NCBI RefSeq assembly: GCF_003351025.1
Contig: NZ_QPCG01000009.1
Span: forward strand, 124,001-188,000
From: Mucilaginibacter endophyticus
GTDB lineage: Bacteria > Bacteroidota > Bacteroidia > Sphingobacteriales > Sphingobacteriaceae
Length of the DNA: 64,000 bases
Direction: 5' to 3'
Of this stretch, positions 27,730-37,373 are shown one piece after another; positions within the stretch are counted from its first letter, which is position 1; each line of letters begins with the position of its first letter. Under the pieces are notes generated by a model. The model was given only the letters and a program-made list of their open reading frames with translations, made no database searches and was not told the DNA's origin. The position numbers and the translations under genes were made by a program.

Positions 27730-29679
27730 TTAGTCTGCCGATTTTACAGTAAACGTGGTACGGCGGTTAAGCTGCCTGCCCTCGGGATTATCCTTACCGT
27801 TTGGCAGTTTATTTGGAGCTATAGGCATTCTCTTTCCATAACCTTTAGCTTTGATGCGTGATGATTTAATGCCTTGCAATAAAAGGTAATCAACGCATGC
27901 CTCGGCCCGGGCCTGCGATAATTTCAGGTTCCAGGCATCCCCACCTACGCCATCGGTATGTGAACCAAGCTCAATCTTTATTTTGGGGTTATCGTTCATA
28001 ATGGCAACAAGTTTATCCAGCGTGCTATATGAATCGGCCCGGAGATGGGCGTTACCAAAATCAAAGTAAATATTATCAATAACTATTTGCACATTAACTT
28101 TATAGTTCTGCAAACAGATATCGGGATTGATGAGTGTATCAATACCCGGCCTTACTATTGGAGCCGGTACAACTTTAGTGAAATATCCTTTTTGTGAGAT
28201 CTCCAATTTATAGCTTGGCAATTTTTCTTTCACCTGGAAAACATAGTCGCCTTTTTCATCGGTAACTTTGGCAACCAGGCCCATTTTCACATTCGGGTCT
28301 TTCAAGATCACCCTCGCGCCGGCCATACCGGTATTACTACGGCAGTCGATAACCCGGCCACTGATGTATAAAAACTGGTACTGACCGGTGAATAAGCTTA
28401 AACAGCAGTCGGAACCGCGTGCCGAGCTCAGGTAAAATTTATTGGCATTGTTTGGGTCGATGCTGTAATACAGATCGTCTTTAGATGAATTAACAGGATA
28501 GCCCAGGTTAACCGGGGCCGACCAATGACCAAAATCACCGTCGCTACGGTAAACATCAAAACCGCCCATGCCTATAAAACCGTTCGAGCTAAAGAACAAT
28601 ACCTTATCCGGACCATCATAATATGGTGATTGTTCATCATAAGGTGTATTTACAACATCGCCTAAATTGCTTACTGTTTTTGGTTGCCCGGCATCATCCA
28701 GGTTACTTTCCCAGATGTCATCGCCACCTTCGCCGCCAGGCCTGTCTGATGAGAAGAACAGACGTTTACCATCGGCACTAACAAAAGGATGTTTAGAATT
28801 ATAACCTTCGGCGTTAACCGTATTATTTAACCTAACTGGCTGCTGCCATTTGCTGTTTACCAATTGACTTAAGTAAATAGCAGAAACCGTTTTCCCATTC
28901 TTTTTATACCAGCGGGTGAGGTACATTTTGGTACCGGTACCGTCAAGAGCAGGTGTGGCATATTCAATCTGCCCTTCTTTATCAAATACATTAAAGTTTG
29001 TAGCAAGGGCTTTTGTTGAGTCTAAAATGGCCGAGCTGTAAATCCGGTTCGTATAAAATTTATCCTTATCAACCATCCGCGATGAGGTAAACCAATATCG
29101 CCCTAAATTTACGGTGAGGGCATAATCGCCCTGATCTTTATTCAGGAATACCAATGGCGATACATCAACAGCACGCGGGTGCTCCATTTGCTTCAGGGCG
29201 TACTCGCAGGAAGTGATTTCCTTATTAGCCAACGCGGTGTATTTAGGGTCCTGGTTAACACCTGCAAATTGCCTCAACTGCAGCAGGGCCTCATCATATT
29301 TACCGTTTGCTTGCAGGCAGATCCCATACCAAAGCGGCGTTAAAGGATATTTTTCAACAGATCCTTCATTACTCATCCGGGTGTACCAGATAGTGGCGTC
29401 GGTAAAATCTTTATACAAACGATATGATTCGGCCAATTGATAGATAATGTATTGATTGGCTGCACTTTTTTTAGAACTGCTTTTTGTGTTTGATACCAAA
29501 GGCACGCTGTTCTTTGATTCGGCAGAGGTGCCATCAATTAGGTGCTTATAGTAATAGGCCGCGGTATAATATTCGTGCCTGTTAAAGGCGGTATCGGCCA
29601 GGGTCTTGTAATTTTTCGCCTGTCCAAATGAAACCGCCGGAAAAAACGATAATAAAAAATAAGGTAATAGTTTTTTCAT
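27730..29679 (-). CDS. OmpA-family lipoprotein-like protein with PD40/TPR-like repeats
   Basis: 649-residue exported protein with a signal peptide (MKKLLPYFLLSFFPAVSFGQ). Residues about 22-170 are TPR-like helices; 180-430 carry WD40-like PD40 repeats (KHPFVSADGKRLFFSSDRPGG). A carboxypeptidase-regulatory-like domain (SGRVIDCRSNTGMAGARVILKD) follows, and residues about 535-645 are an OmpA C-terminal domain (IELGSHTDGVGGDAWNLKLSQARAEAC, NRRTTF) that binds peptidoglycan. This mix of domains is typical of proteins next to PorP/SprF in Bacteroidota. It follows the PorP gene after one base and forms an operon with it. Confidence 0.93.
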   Translation of the reverse strand: MKKLLPYFLLSFFPAVSFGQAKNYKTLADTAFNRHEYYTAAYYYKHLIDGTSAESKNSVPLVSNTKSSSKKSAANQYIIYQLAESYRLYKDFTDATIWYTRMSNEGSVEKYPLTPLWYGICLQANGKYDEALLQLRQFAGVNQDPKYTALANKEITSCEYALKQMEHPRAVDVSPLVFLNKDQGDYALTVNLGRYWFTSSRMVDKDKFYTNRIYSSAILDSTKALATNFNVFDKEGQIEYATPALDGTGTKMYLTRWYKKNGKTVSAIYLSQLVNSKWQQPVRLNNTVNAEGYNSKHPFVSADGKRLFFSSDRPGGEGGDDIWESNLDDAGQPKTVSNLGDVVNTPYDEQSPYYDGPDKVLFFSSNGFIGMGGFDVYRSDGDFGHWSAPVNLGYPVNSSKDDLYYSIDPNNANKFYLSSARGSDCCLSLFTGQYQFLYISGRVIDCRSNTGMAGARVILKDPNVKMGLVAKVTDEKGDYVFQVKEKLPSYKLEISQKGYFTKVVPAPIVRPGIDTLINPDICLQNYKVNVQIVIDNIYFDFGNAHLRADSYSTLDKLVAIMNDNPKIKIELGSHTDGVGGDAWNLKLSQARAEACVDYLLLQGIKSSRIKAKGYGKRMPIAPNKLPNGKDNPEGRQLNRRTTFTVKSAD

Positions 29680-29680
29680 A

Positions 29681-30679
29681 TTATATCCTTGGGCAAATTG
29701 GGGCCGGAGAATCAGTATAGCGGCTAAATATGTAACTTATTGACAATTCAAACCCACCACGACCAGATGTAACAGCGCGAAGGCCTGAAGTATTAAAATC
29801 ATAGCTGGCCCCAATAACCATTTGGCGCAGGTGATAGCCAATGTTGGCAATAGCGGCATCCTGTAAACGCACCATGCCGCCAAGTACAAGCCCGTTATCA
29901 TCAGAAAACTTCAGCTCAGAGTATACGCCTCCCGCTTTGATCTCTCCTTTACCCTGCTTGATATAAACAATGTTGGGGATCAGGTCAAAAAAGTCAGAAG
30001 CCTTTATGCGGATACCGCCGTGTGCTGTAAATCGTATTGGTAATTTGCTGTTAATACCGCCTGCAGCAAAAGGATCTGTTACATCATTGATGTGGTTGAC
30101 GCTAAGCCCGCCAAAAAAATTGGCTTTGTTCATCGGGTCGGCATTGTAATAATAGATTCCGGCACCGGCATCAAATACTGTTTTTGACGAATAGCCAAAA
30201 TTCTCGTAATTGGGCAGCGTTGGGTCGTAACCGGTATTGGGATCATACTGATTATCTGACTGAAGTTTATTAGGATCAAAACTGCGACTGATAACTCCAG
30301 CCTGCAAACCGAAATGTAAGCGCTGGTTACCATCATCCGAAAGCTTTATGCCATAACCAAATGAACCATAAGCCGTAAAGTAATTATATCCGGCTGTACC
30401 TGCCTTTTGATCAAGCACATTAAAGCCGATTCCAACTTTATCATTCGGTTTAAAATCGGCAGATACACCAGCTGTACGGTAACCGTTGTTAATGTTAGTC
30501 CATTGATCCCTGAAGTTGGCCGACAAGCGCGTATCGCCATCAAAAACGCCTGTAAGCGCCGGGTTTAGCCAAAGCGGATAAGCGTAAAACTGTGAAAAAT
30601 GCGGATCAACCTGCGCCTTCACTTTTCCTGCAACTGCCAACTGCAGCGCTATGGTAATAATAAGTAGTGCTTTCTTCAT
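29681..30679 (-). CDS. PorP/SprF-family type IX secretion outer-membrane protein
   Basis: 332-residue outer-membrane beta-barrel protein with a signal peptide ending in GKVKAQ. The start DPHFSQFYAYPLWLNPALTGVF is the family hallmark (DPHFSQFY...P..LNPA), and GIGFNVLDQKAG and YIFSRY fit the barrel. PorP/SprF proteins are needed to secrete or anchor type B (CHU_C) T9SS cargo. Its start overlaps the stop of the CHU_C gene by four bases, and the OmpA gene follows one base after its own stop, so the three are co-translated. Confidence 0.95.
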   Translation of the reverse strand: MKKALLIITIALQLAVAGKVKAQVDPHFSQFYAYPLWLNPALTGVFDGDTRLSANFRDQWTNINNGYRTAGVSADFKPNDKVGIGFNVLDQKAGTAGYNYFTAYGSFGYGIKLSDDGNQRLHFGLQAGVISRSFDPNKLQSDNQYDPNTGYDPTLPNYENFGYSSKTVFDAGAGIYYYNADPMNKANFFGGLSVNHINDVTDPFAAGGINSKLPIRFTAHGGIRIKASDFFDLIPNIVYIKQGKGEIKAGGVYSELKFSDDNGLVLGGMVRLQDAAIANIGYHLRQMVIGASYDFNTSGLRAVTSGRGGFELSISYIFSRYTDSPAPICPRI

Positions 30680-32697
30680 CGTAATAGCGTAATTGTTCCT
30701 TTTTTAGTCAATTGCGCCCCATTATTCATTGTTGCTTTTAAATAGTATACATACACGCCCACCGGCATCAATGATCCTTTAAAATAACCATCCCATCCTT
30801 TATTAACATCGGTTGATGTAAACAGCAACTGGCCCCACTGATCATACACGTAAAATGAAAGTGTGCTGATATTTTTGCCATGTACGTAGATGACATCGTT
30901 ATTCCCGTCGCCATTGGGGGTAAAATTATTGGCCACGTATATGATATTGTTATTGTCGATAGTGGTAGCCGTAACAGCCGCCGAGGCCTCACTAAGGGTA
31001 CATGATGTAGCGCCCAAAGCCTTAACCGTAATTGTTACCGGCTGATTAACATCAAGATTGCTTACCGTATGCGTTAAACCGTTACTACCCGAGCTTGGGG
31101 CAGTATAAGTTAAACCGTTATCGGTACTTACCTGGTAGCTGGTAGCGCCATTTACCGTGCTCCAGTTAAAGGTTACACTTGATGATGTAACATCGCCAAC
31201 TGTCACCACAGGTGCATCAAGCGGCTTGGTCATTTGTACCTGCACCGGGGTTCTTCCGTTGGTATTACATCCGGCAGTATTTGTTGCTTCTACGTAGTAA
31301 GTTTTTGCTGCGCTCAACTTAGCGGTAACATAAGTATTGCCTTTAGCAAGCAAAGTACCACCGGTAGGTGCATCATACCAGGATAAAACTGCTGCCGCAT
31401 CTGAAGATGAAGCGGATAAGGTAGCCGTTGTGCCCGGGCAGATACTGGTACCTGTACTGTTTACAGTGACTACCGGTAAGCCAACCACAGATAAGCTCAC
31501 AGTACCACGCGACGCAGAAACACAACCTGTTGTATTAACAGCCTCCACATAAAACTTTATTCCTCCCGTTACATTATTAAGGGTATAGCCGGCTCCTGTA
31601 TGTATAATATTAGGATCGGTTGGACTACCATACCAGTTATAAACAACACCGCTTTGAGCATTTTGAACGGTAAGTGTAGCTGCAGAACCGGTACACGCGG
31701 TAACTATGCTTTGAGCAAACGCCGGAACATCAGGAGCAGGAGTAACTGTTACCTGCACGGTTGTTAACTGACTGCTGCAAGTACCGTTTGATGCTTCTAC
31801 ATAATACTTTGTGCTGGCAAATAAAACCGGTGTTGTAAAAGATTCACCTGAACCCACCAATGTATTCTTAGCCGGCGAATCGTACCAGTAATATTTTGCC
31901 GCACCCGGTGGCGAGTCTAACGTTATCACAACAGAAGTGCCGTAACAAGTGCTTATAGCTTTGGTTAAAGGAGGTGGCGGTTGAGGAGCCGGAGAAACCT
32001 TAAATACAACCACATTACTGACTAACGATGTGGTACAAGCACCGGATGTAACTACACGGCGATAATAAATATCACCGCTCAATGTTGGCGGGTCGTAGTT
32101 TTTGGATGTTGCCCCGGCAATATCGGTAAATGTTATGTTATCTGTTGATGATTGCCACTGATAAGCATAGGTGCCATCACCGCCTGCAGCTGTAGTACCG
32201 GTAATAGCAGTAGGGTTTCCGGTAGTACAAAACTGGGTAACAGCCGGTGCCGAAATAGAATTATTTGTAACCGCGCTTATAGGCCTCACTGTTACATCAT
32301 AAAATGAATCAAAAGTGACAACGCCACTCGTAGTAATTTGCCTGCGCAAACTATAAACAATACTGGTTGCAGCAGTGTTAGTAAGTGAAGATGTGATATA
32401 ATCTTTCAGGGTATTGGTAGATGGCGCGCTAACCCAGCTACCACCACGGTTTATTTGCCAGAGATAACTATCGGGCGTTGGGGTTTTTACATCACCGTTT
32501 AGTACGGCAGCGGCAGCAGAACAAATAGTTATGGCCTGTAGCGGAGCCGGGGTTAAATTATCAGAGTTCAGTCGCGAATCCGTAATACGCTTCGCTTTAT
32601 TGATTTCAGGTGCGGATACCCGGCTAAAACCAACTAAAGGTAAAAAGAACAGGCAAAACATTGCCCATAAAAAAGTTTTATACAAGCGAATAGGCAT
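30676..32697 (-). CDS. Surface adhesin with Ig-like repeats and type B T9SS sorting domain
   Basis: 673-residue exported protein. A signal peptide (MPIRLYKTFLWAMFCLFFLPLVGFSRV) precedes several Ig-like_CHU-type repeats of about 80 residues with KYYVEA-like ends (e.g. TPVLFASTKYYVEASNG), a fibronectin III-like module (VTVGDVTSSSVTFNWS), and a C-terminal CHU_C domain beginning NFTPNGDGNNDVIYVHG and ending KKGTITLLR. The last domain is the type B secretion signal. It would be secreted by T9SS and anchored at the surface, served by the adjacent PorP/SprF. A role in adhesion is inferred. Repeats are Cys-, Thr- and Ser-rich. Confidence 0.94.
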   Translation of the reverse strand: MPIRLYKTFLWAMFCLFFLPLVGFSRVSAPEINKAKRITDSRLNSDNLTPAPLQAITICSAAAAVLNGDVKTPTPDSYLWQINRGGSWVSAPSTNTLKDYITSSLTNTAATSIVYSLRRQITTSGVVTFDSFYDVTVRPISAVTNNSISAPAVTQFCTTGNPTAITGTTAAGGDGTYAYQWQSSTDNITFTDIAGATSKNYDPPTLSGDIYYRRVVTSGACTTSLVSNVVVFKVSPAPQPPPPLTKAISTCYGTSVVITLDSPPGAAKYYWYDSPAKNTLVGSGESFTTPVLFASTKYYVEASNGTCSSQLTTVQVTVTPAPDVPAFAQSIVTACTGSAATLTVQNAQSGVVYNWYGSPTDPNIIHTGAGYTLNNVTGGIKFYVEAVNTTGCVSASRGTVSLSVVGLPVVTVNSTGTSICPGTTATLSASSSDAAAVLSWYDAPTGGTLLAKGNTYVTAKLSAAKTYYVEATNTAGCNTNGRTPVQVQMTKPLDAPVVTVGDVTSSSVTFNWSTVNGATSYQVSTDNGLTYTAPSSGSNGLTHTVSNLDVNQPVTITVKALGATSCTLSEASAAVTATTIDNNNIIYVANNFTPNGDGNNDVIYVHGKNISTLSFYVYDQWGQLLFTSTDVNKGWDGYFKGSLMPVGVYVYYLKATMNNGAQLTKKGTITLLR

Positions 32698-33138
32698 TAG
32701 GGTGCATAGCTTAAATTAACGGATAATGATAATAATTATCCTTCACATTATTAAATTTTCAAAATATTTTAACCTGTAACAACAACATTTTAAAGCCAGT
32801 CAAAAATGATTTAACTCAATCAATCAGGGGTCAATAAAATATTAAATTGTTAATCCAGGCTGCATTAATGCCGGCACAGCGCAACGGCATTTGATCTCTT
32901 TTACGGGATAATCAATTATAATGTTCAATTTATCAAGAACTTTTAAAAAGTGTAAGAGAAAAAACCGGCTCATATACTTATGTATTGCCTGTTTTTTATA
33001 GATCGGTAAATGCTGCCAGGCCAACAATGTAAATGGCATAACCTTGATGTATAAGCGTACAAATAAGGTTTGTGCAAAGATTTTGCTCATGTAATTTATT
33101 GCGATAGGTTAGGTTATTTAGTACTCAACGCGTCCTGG
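32698..33138. other. 441-bp gap between the adhesin and polysaccharide genes
   Basis: AT-rich. I see no promoter match or strong hairpin. One weak reading frame at 32842-33090 is noted separately. Confidence 0.6.
32842..33090 (-). CDS. Possible small protein, doubtful
   Basis: 82 codons starting at ATG 33090 (MSKIFAQTLFVRLYIKVMPF). It has aromatic and basic character and no family match I recognise. The run LYIKVMPFTLLAWQHLPIYKKQ resembles a fragment of a polysaccharide-type enzyme, so it could be a gene remnant. It is downstream of the flippase gene on the same strand with a 48-bp gap. Codon use is not decisive. I include it because the region has no other explanation. Confidence 0.3.
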   Translation of the reverse strand: MSKIFAQTLFVRLYIKVMPFTLLAWQHLPIYKKQAIHKYMSRFFLLHFLKVLDKLNIIIDYPVKEIKCRCAVPALMQPGLTI

Positions 33139-34626
33139 TTATACTTTTTTCAGGATGCGATCAAATATAACATTAATATCTTCTGAAATTTTTAAAACAT
33201 AGGCAAAAAATACGTACACCACACCAACTATGGCCGAGCGGTAAACCATATCTAAAACCACATTTTTTAACTGCGGTAGATAAAGCCCTATCAACAGACA
33301 AACCGTAAATATCAATAATATATACAAATGAGCTTTCGCGAAAGGTTGCAGATTAAACTTGATTTTGATAAACAACCAATAGGCAAAATTTAGCGCAAAC
33401 ATGGTAACGAGGTAAGATACGGCGGCTCCCATCATACCCATGCGCGGGATTAATATCCAGTTTGATACCACACAAAGCACTACTGCCGAAACGATAAAAA
33501 CAGTAGTAAGGCGATAATATTTAGATACGTTCATGATATAACCGTTCAGGCCACCTGTCATATCAACCAAAAATGCTACGCCTACCACAATAAACACATT
33601 AAAATATGGGGCGTAATCATGTTTGTGCAATAGCATTACAATAAACTGCCTGTTGATAACCAGACCTATAAATAGCAAGCAGCCGATAAGCATTTGCACT
33701 ACCGACGTTTTGTAGTAGATTTTACCAATTTTAGCTATATCATTGGTAACCCATGATTGTGCTATGATCTGCAAAGAAGTACGACTGAGCGCCTTCGCCG
33801 GCAAGCTGATAACTACGGCGATGGCGAAAAAAGTACCATAGATGCCAACGAAAACAAACGACTGTTTGGTAAGCAGGCTCAGCATCAGCGTATCCAGATT
33901 CTGGATCATTACAAATGAACTGCCGCTCAATACTGTGAAAAAGCCATAACTGAGAAATGTTTTTCGTTCACTGATCAATTGTATACTAACGGCTGAAAAC
34001 CTAAAATGCCGGCCTTTGGCTATATAAGTAAGCAACAGCAGTACAGCTACAAGGTTAGCAATTATGTATATTATTAAAAAAACATGATAATCGATCAGTT
34101 TAAGAGCAATCAATAAAACTCCTGCAGTTGTAAACAAACGCAACCCCACCTCGCGTAAAAACGAAGAAAGTACATTTTTAAATACCGTGAGTGCCATGTT
34201 TTCAAGCACGGAGAATACCATGACCAGGAACGATAATGGAATCAGGTAGTAAAAATATTCGGTGAGCAGCGGACCACCATCTTTATCTTTGTAGTGACTT
34301 ACAATAGAATCTTTAAAAACTACAAAAAGCACAGTGAAAACAACAAAACCAACCAGGCTCCATACGGCAACAAAAGATGCAAATCCCCCGTGTTTTTTAT
34401 CTTCACTTCGATAGTACGGAAAATATTTAAGAATGATATTACCAATCCCCAACCCGGCAAACTGGGCATAAAGTAACGAGATAGTGGTTGTCATTAAATT
34501 AAAAAAACCGATCTCCTCGATGGTGAGGATCCGCTGAAAAAGAATGATCAAATTAAAGAAACCCAACGCAACCCCGGCATAAAGTATGAGGCTGTTAAAA
34601 AATCCCTGTTTTTGTAATAGGTTCAT
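33139..34626 (-). CDS. Polysaccharide flippase (Wzx/MATE-like)
   Basis: 495-residue membrane protein with about twelve to fourteen helices, starting FFNSLILYAGVALGFFNLIILFQ, as is usual for the oligosaccharide flippase (MVF/PST) family. It moves lipid-linked glycans across the inner membrane for capsule, O-antigen or exopolysaccharide. Its start abuts the stop of the GT4 gene with no gap, placing it in one transcript with it and the methyltransferase upstream. No polymerase is visible in the window, so the pathway is incomplete here. Confidence 0.9.
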   Translation of the reverse strand: MNLLQKQGFFNSLILYAGVALGFFNLIILFQRILTIEEIGFFNLMTTTISLLYAQFAGLGIGNIILKYFPYYRSEDKKHGGFASFVAVWSLVGFVVFTVLFVVFKDSIVSHYKDKDGGPLLTEYFYYLIPLSFLVMVFSVLENMALTVFKNVLSSFLREVGLRLFTTAGVLLIALKLIDYHVFLIIYIIANLVAVLLLLTYIAKGRHFRFSAVSIQLISERKTFLSYGFFTVLSGSSFVMIQNLDTLMLSLLTKQSFVFVGIYGTFFAIAVVISLPAKALSRTSLQIIAQSWVTNDIAKIGKIYYKTSVVQMLIGCLLFIGLVINRQFIVMLLHKHDYAPYFNVFIVVGVAFLVDMTGGLNGYIMNVSKYYRLTTVFIVSAVVLCVVSNWILIPRMGMMGAAVSYLVTMFALNFAYWLFIKIKFNLQPFAKAHLYILLIFTVCLLIGLYLPQLKNVVLDMVYRSAIVGVVYVFFAYVLKISEDINVIFDRILKKV

Positions 34627-35760
34627 TTAGTTCGCTTTACTATTGATGCTGTTCTGGATAATATGATCAAGCAAAGCTATACGCAGGTTAATATCGTAAT
34701 TGTCAATCATGTGGTTTCGCGCAGCTTTACCCATTTGCACGGCCAGTTCAACAGATTCTGCCAGGGTTATCATTCGTTCGGCCATTCCGGTTATATCATA
34801 CTCATCAACCAGGAAACCTGTTTCGCCGTCAACAACAGCTTCCTTAATTCCTGAATGCCGGGTTGAAACCACTGGAAGCCCAGATGATGATGCTTCTAAT
34901 ACGGTAACCGGGGTCCCTTCTTTATCGCCATTGGCGGCAGTAACCGAATGTTGTACAAATGCCCGCATGCGTTTCATCAAATCCCTGATCTCTTCCGGCT
35001 TTAATACCCCGGTAAGTGTAATTTGCTCGTTAAGCCCAAGTTCCACAATCAGTGCTTTAGTTTCATCAAACAGCGGGCCGCCGCCTGCCATCCAAAGCCT
35101 CGCATCCGGATGCTGTTCAAGGACGATCTTAAATGCTTTAACTAATGATTGAGGGGATTTTTTCTCCACAAAACGCCCTACAAATAAAAAATCTTTGGCC
35201 GAGGCCGATATATCAAGCAGCGGAAAAGCGGCGGTATCCACGCCGCATGAAGCGGTATATACCTTATCGGCAGGCGCTCCCATTTCTTTCAGTGTAACTG
35301 CCATATCTACCGACACAGCAATGAAAGCGCTCGCGTACCTGAAAGCCTGCTGGTAAAGTTCGGCATAGGCGGCAACTGTATCACGATGATAAACATCGGC
35401 CCCATGAAAATGGATAATGAGCGGAACGCCGGCCATTTTGCAAGCTTCTGTAACCGATGCGCCAACCATGCCGTATTCGGCAAAAACAGCGTCTATTTTA
35501 TTTGCTTTGAGATATTTATACAGGGCACGGGTACGTACCCTGATATTTTTCTTTTTAAAAATCCGCTTTTGGATCAGATAACTCAGCAGACCCAGTTTTG
35601 AACGGATCAGTGTTTTTCCCTCATGGTCATACAAAGGGAAGGCACCGCCGTACAGCACTTTTTTATTCCCGGCCAGGCCATCTATATGCGCCTGAATGAA
35701 GGTTTCGGAAAAAGCGGACTTATTGGGCTTTATGATACATAAGTTATATGACCCGCTCAT
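34627..35760 (-). CDS. Glycosyltransferase family 4
   Basis: 377-residue GT-B enzyme. The N-terminal half has LIIHFHGADVYHRD and SASAFIAVSVDMA, and the donor half has DFLFVGRFVEKKSP, GGGPLFDETKALI, and the Glu-rich nucleotide-binding motif EGTPVTVLEASSSGLPVVSTRHSGIKEAV with the second Glu of the EX7E pattern. It transfers a sugar from a nucleotide donor; acceptor unknown. One base separates it from the methyltransferase stop upstream and none from the flippase downstream. Confidence 0.93.
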   Translation of the reverse strand: MSGSYNLCIIKPNKSAFSETFIQAHIDGLAGNKKVLYGGAFPLYDHEGKTLIRSKLGLLSYLIQKRIFKKKNIRVRTRALYKYLKANKIDAVFAEYGMVGASVTEACKMAGVPLIIHFHGADVYHRDTVAAYAELYQQAFRYASAFIAVSVDMAVTLKEMGAPADKVYTASCGVDTAAFPLLDISASAKDFLFVGRFVEKKSPQSLVKAFKIVLEQHPDARLWMAGGGPLFDETKALIVELGLNEQITLTGVLKPEEIRDLMKRMRAFVQHSVTAANGDKEGTPVTVLEASSSGLPVVSTRHSGIKEAVVDGETGFLVDEYDITGMAERMITLAESVELAVQMGKAARNHMIDNYDINLRIALLDHIIQNSINSKAN

Positions 35761-35761
35761 A

Positions 35762-36529
35762 TCAACCTAACTTTTTGCGGACATAATACCGGCGGAAGAA
35801 GCTGCCTAATTTATAAACAGCCTTATTAAAGATCCTCCTGCTACGTTGAGATGCGGTTACCGGTTTCGGATGAAAAAACGCAGCCTCGAAATCGTCATTT
35901 TTTTCCAATACGATGTGCGCGTAGTCGCCTACGTTCCACACGTTTTTAAGTTCGTAAAAAATCACTTCGGTGCCTGTATCTGCGGCCAGCTTGCCAATAA
36001 CATCAAAAGAGATATGCTCATCAACCGGCTGCATGGTTTCCGGCTTATTCACCAACGACCATTTTAAGTTTGCCGGTGTAGGCACAGTTAAAATGATGCG
36101 GCCTTTGTTCCGTAAAATTTTGGCAAGTGCCGCGTGAACAGCAGGCCTGTCGGTAACGGCAATGTGCTCATATACATCCATGAAAATGATCAGGTCGAAC
36201 TGCTCATTAAAAGTATCAGTGGTAAGGATGCTTTCCTTAAAATTTAGTTTGCTGTCGCCAAAAAGCTTTTGCGCAATCTGGATAGACATGGTGCTGATAT
36301 CAATACCTGTAATAACGGCATCAGGCCAGTATTTACGCATCCGCGAACAAATATTGCCCATACCACAACCTACTTCTAAAACGCGGGCCGGGCTTGATGG
36401 CGTAAAACGCTTAATGGTATCCCACCCAAACTCAATACGGGGATTAACTACAATATAATCATTAAGCTTGTTTTTAACGTGCTCATCATAATAAGACACT
36501 ACATTTTCGCGGTTTGGAGTTTCAATCAT
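35762..36529 (-). CDS. SAM-dependent methyltransferase, polysaccharide cluster
   Basis: 255-residue class I methyltransferase: motif I VLEVGCGMGNICSRM (about 50-64), GIDISTMSIQIAQ (motif II acidic region), FDLIIFMDVYEHI (motif III/IV) and GRIILTVPTP. The basic C-terminus (RRIFNKAVYKLGSFFRRYYVRKKLG) suggests membrane surface contact. It lies one base upstream of the GT4 gene, so it probably methylates a sugar or lipid carrier in the same pathway. Confidence 0.9.
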   Translation of the reverse strand: MIETPNRENVVSYYDEHVKNKLNDYIVVNPRIEFGWDTIKRFTPSSPARVLEVGCGMGNICSRMRKYWPDAVITGIDISTMSIQIAQKLFGDSKLNFKESILTTDTFNEQFDLIIFMDVYEHIAVTDRPAVHAALAKILRNKGRIILTVPTPANLKWSLVNKPETMQPVDEHISFDVIGKLAADTGTEVIFYELKNVWNVGDYAHIVLEKNDDFEAAFFHPKPVTASQRSRRIFNKAVYKLGSFFRRYYVRKKLG

Positions 36530-36585
36530 TACAGATACAGAGTATATAAAGCTATGCTTTGCAGGTACAAAGTTAATAAATAATA

Positions 36586-37269
36586 TTAAAGGGGCTTTTG
36601 GGCAACAATAACATAGATAGCGCCGTCGCGATCACGTTGCGCCTGTGTGTTTATTCTGTTAAACAGGCCAATCATAGCCTGCATTACCAAAGCAAAAGGG
36701 GGAATTAAAAATTTAGGCAATTTAACGGCAATACCATCCTGAAAAAGTTGCAGGCCACTTGCCGCCAAACCCATAATACCAAAAAATGAATTGATCTTAA
36801 ACCCTTCGGCTTCGATGGTTTTACGTAAACCAGCACTTGTCCACCTCCAGTAATCATTAGGCGTTGGATGATAAAACCAGTAACCATGTGTGGTAATAAT
36901 AGCCGAACCTCCGGGTTTCAAAATACGCATGGCCTCCTGTAAATAACCTGATGGGGTATCTACGTGTTCAAGCACCTGGTTACTAAGCACAATGTCGCAA
37001 TAATTATCGGGCAGGGTAGTTTTACTGTCGAAGCCGATATGATGCTCGGCCTTGGGGTTCATTTCCAGGTCGATACCCAGGTATTTGCCTACTATCGGGT
37101 CAATCAATTCGCGGTATGGCATATCACCACAGCCAAAGTCGGCAAGCAGTAATGTTTTATTATCGGCGGTAAGTTGTTTTACTATTTCGATGGTTTTATC
37201 CCTCAGTTGTGAAAGGGATACATAGCGCGTGTGAAAAACAGAGGGATATAATCGGTCGTTACCTTTCAT
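36586..37269 (-). CDS. SAM-dependent methyltransferase
   Basis: 227-residue class I methyltransferase of the ubiE/methyltransf_11 type, with LLADFGCGDMPYRELI as motif I, YLGIDLEMNP, CDIVLSNQVLEHV and RILKPGGSAIITTHG. The sequence HPTPNDYWRWTSAGL is seen in polysaccharide or glycan-linked members. It lies 56 bp upstream of the previous methyltransferase, same strand. The two are not close copies of each other, so each may act on its own target. Confidence 0.9.
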   Translation of the reverse strand: MKGNDRLYPSVFHTRYVSLSQLRDKTIEIVKQLTADNKTLLLADFGCGDMPYRELIDPIVGKYLGIDLEMNPKAEHHIGFDSKTTLPDNYCDIVLSNQVLEHVDTPSGYLQEAMRILKPGGSAIITTHGYWFYHPTPNDYWRWTSAGLRKTIEAEGFKINSFFGIMGLAASGLQLFQDGIAVKLPKFLIPPFALVMQAMIGLFNRINTQAQRDRDGAIYVIVAQKPL

Positions 37270-37320
37270 GCGGCTAATTTAATAGTTTTACTTAGCTTTT
37301 CATGCGCCGGTTTTAAAGCA

Positions 37321-37352
37321 AAACAGGTTTCCCCGCATGAGGAAACCTGTTT
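37321..37352 (-). terminator. Terminator after the LamG lipoprotein gene
   Basis: Perfect 12-bp arms (AAACAGGTTTCC and its complement) with an eight-base loop, followed on the minus strand by a T-rich tract. It closes the LamG gene and separates it from the methyltransferase gene. Confidence 0.8.
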
Positions 37353-37373
37353 TAACCTACCGGTTAAGTTGTA

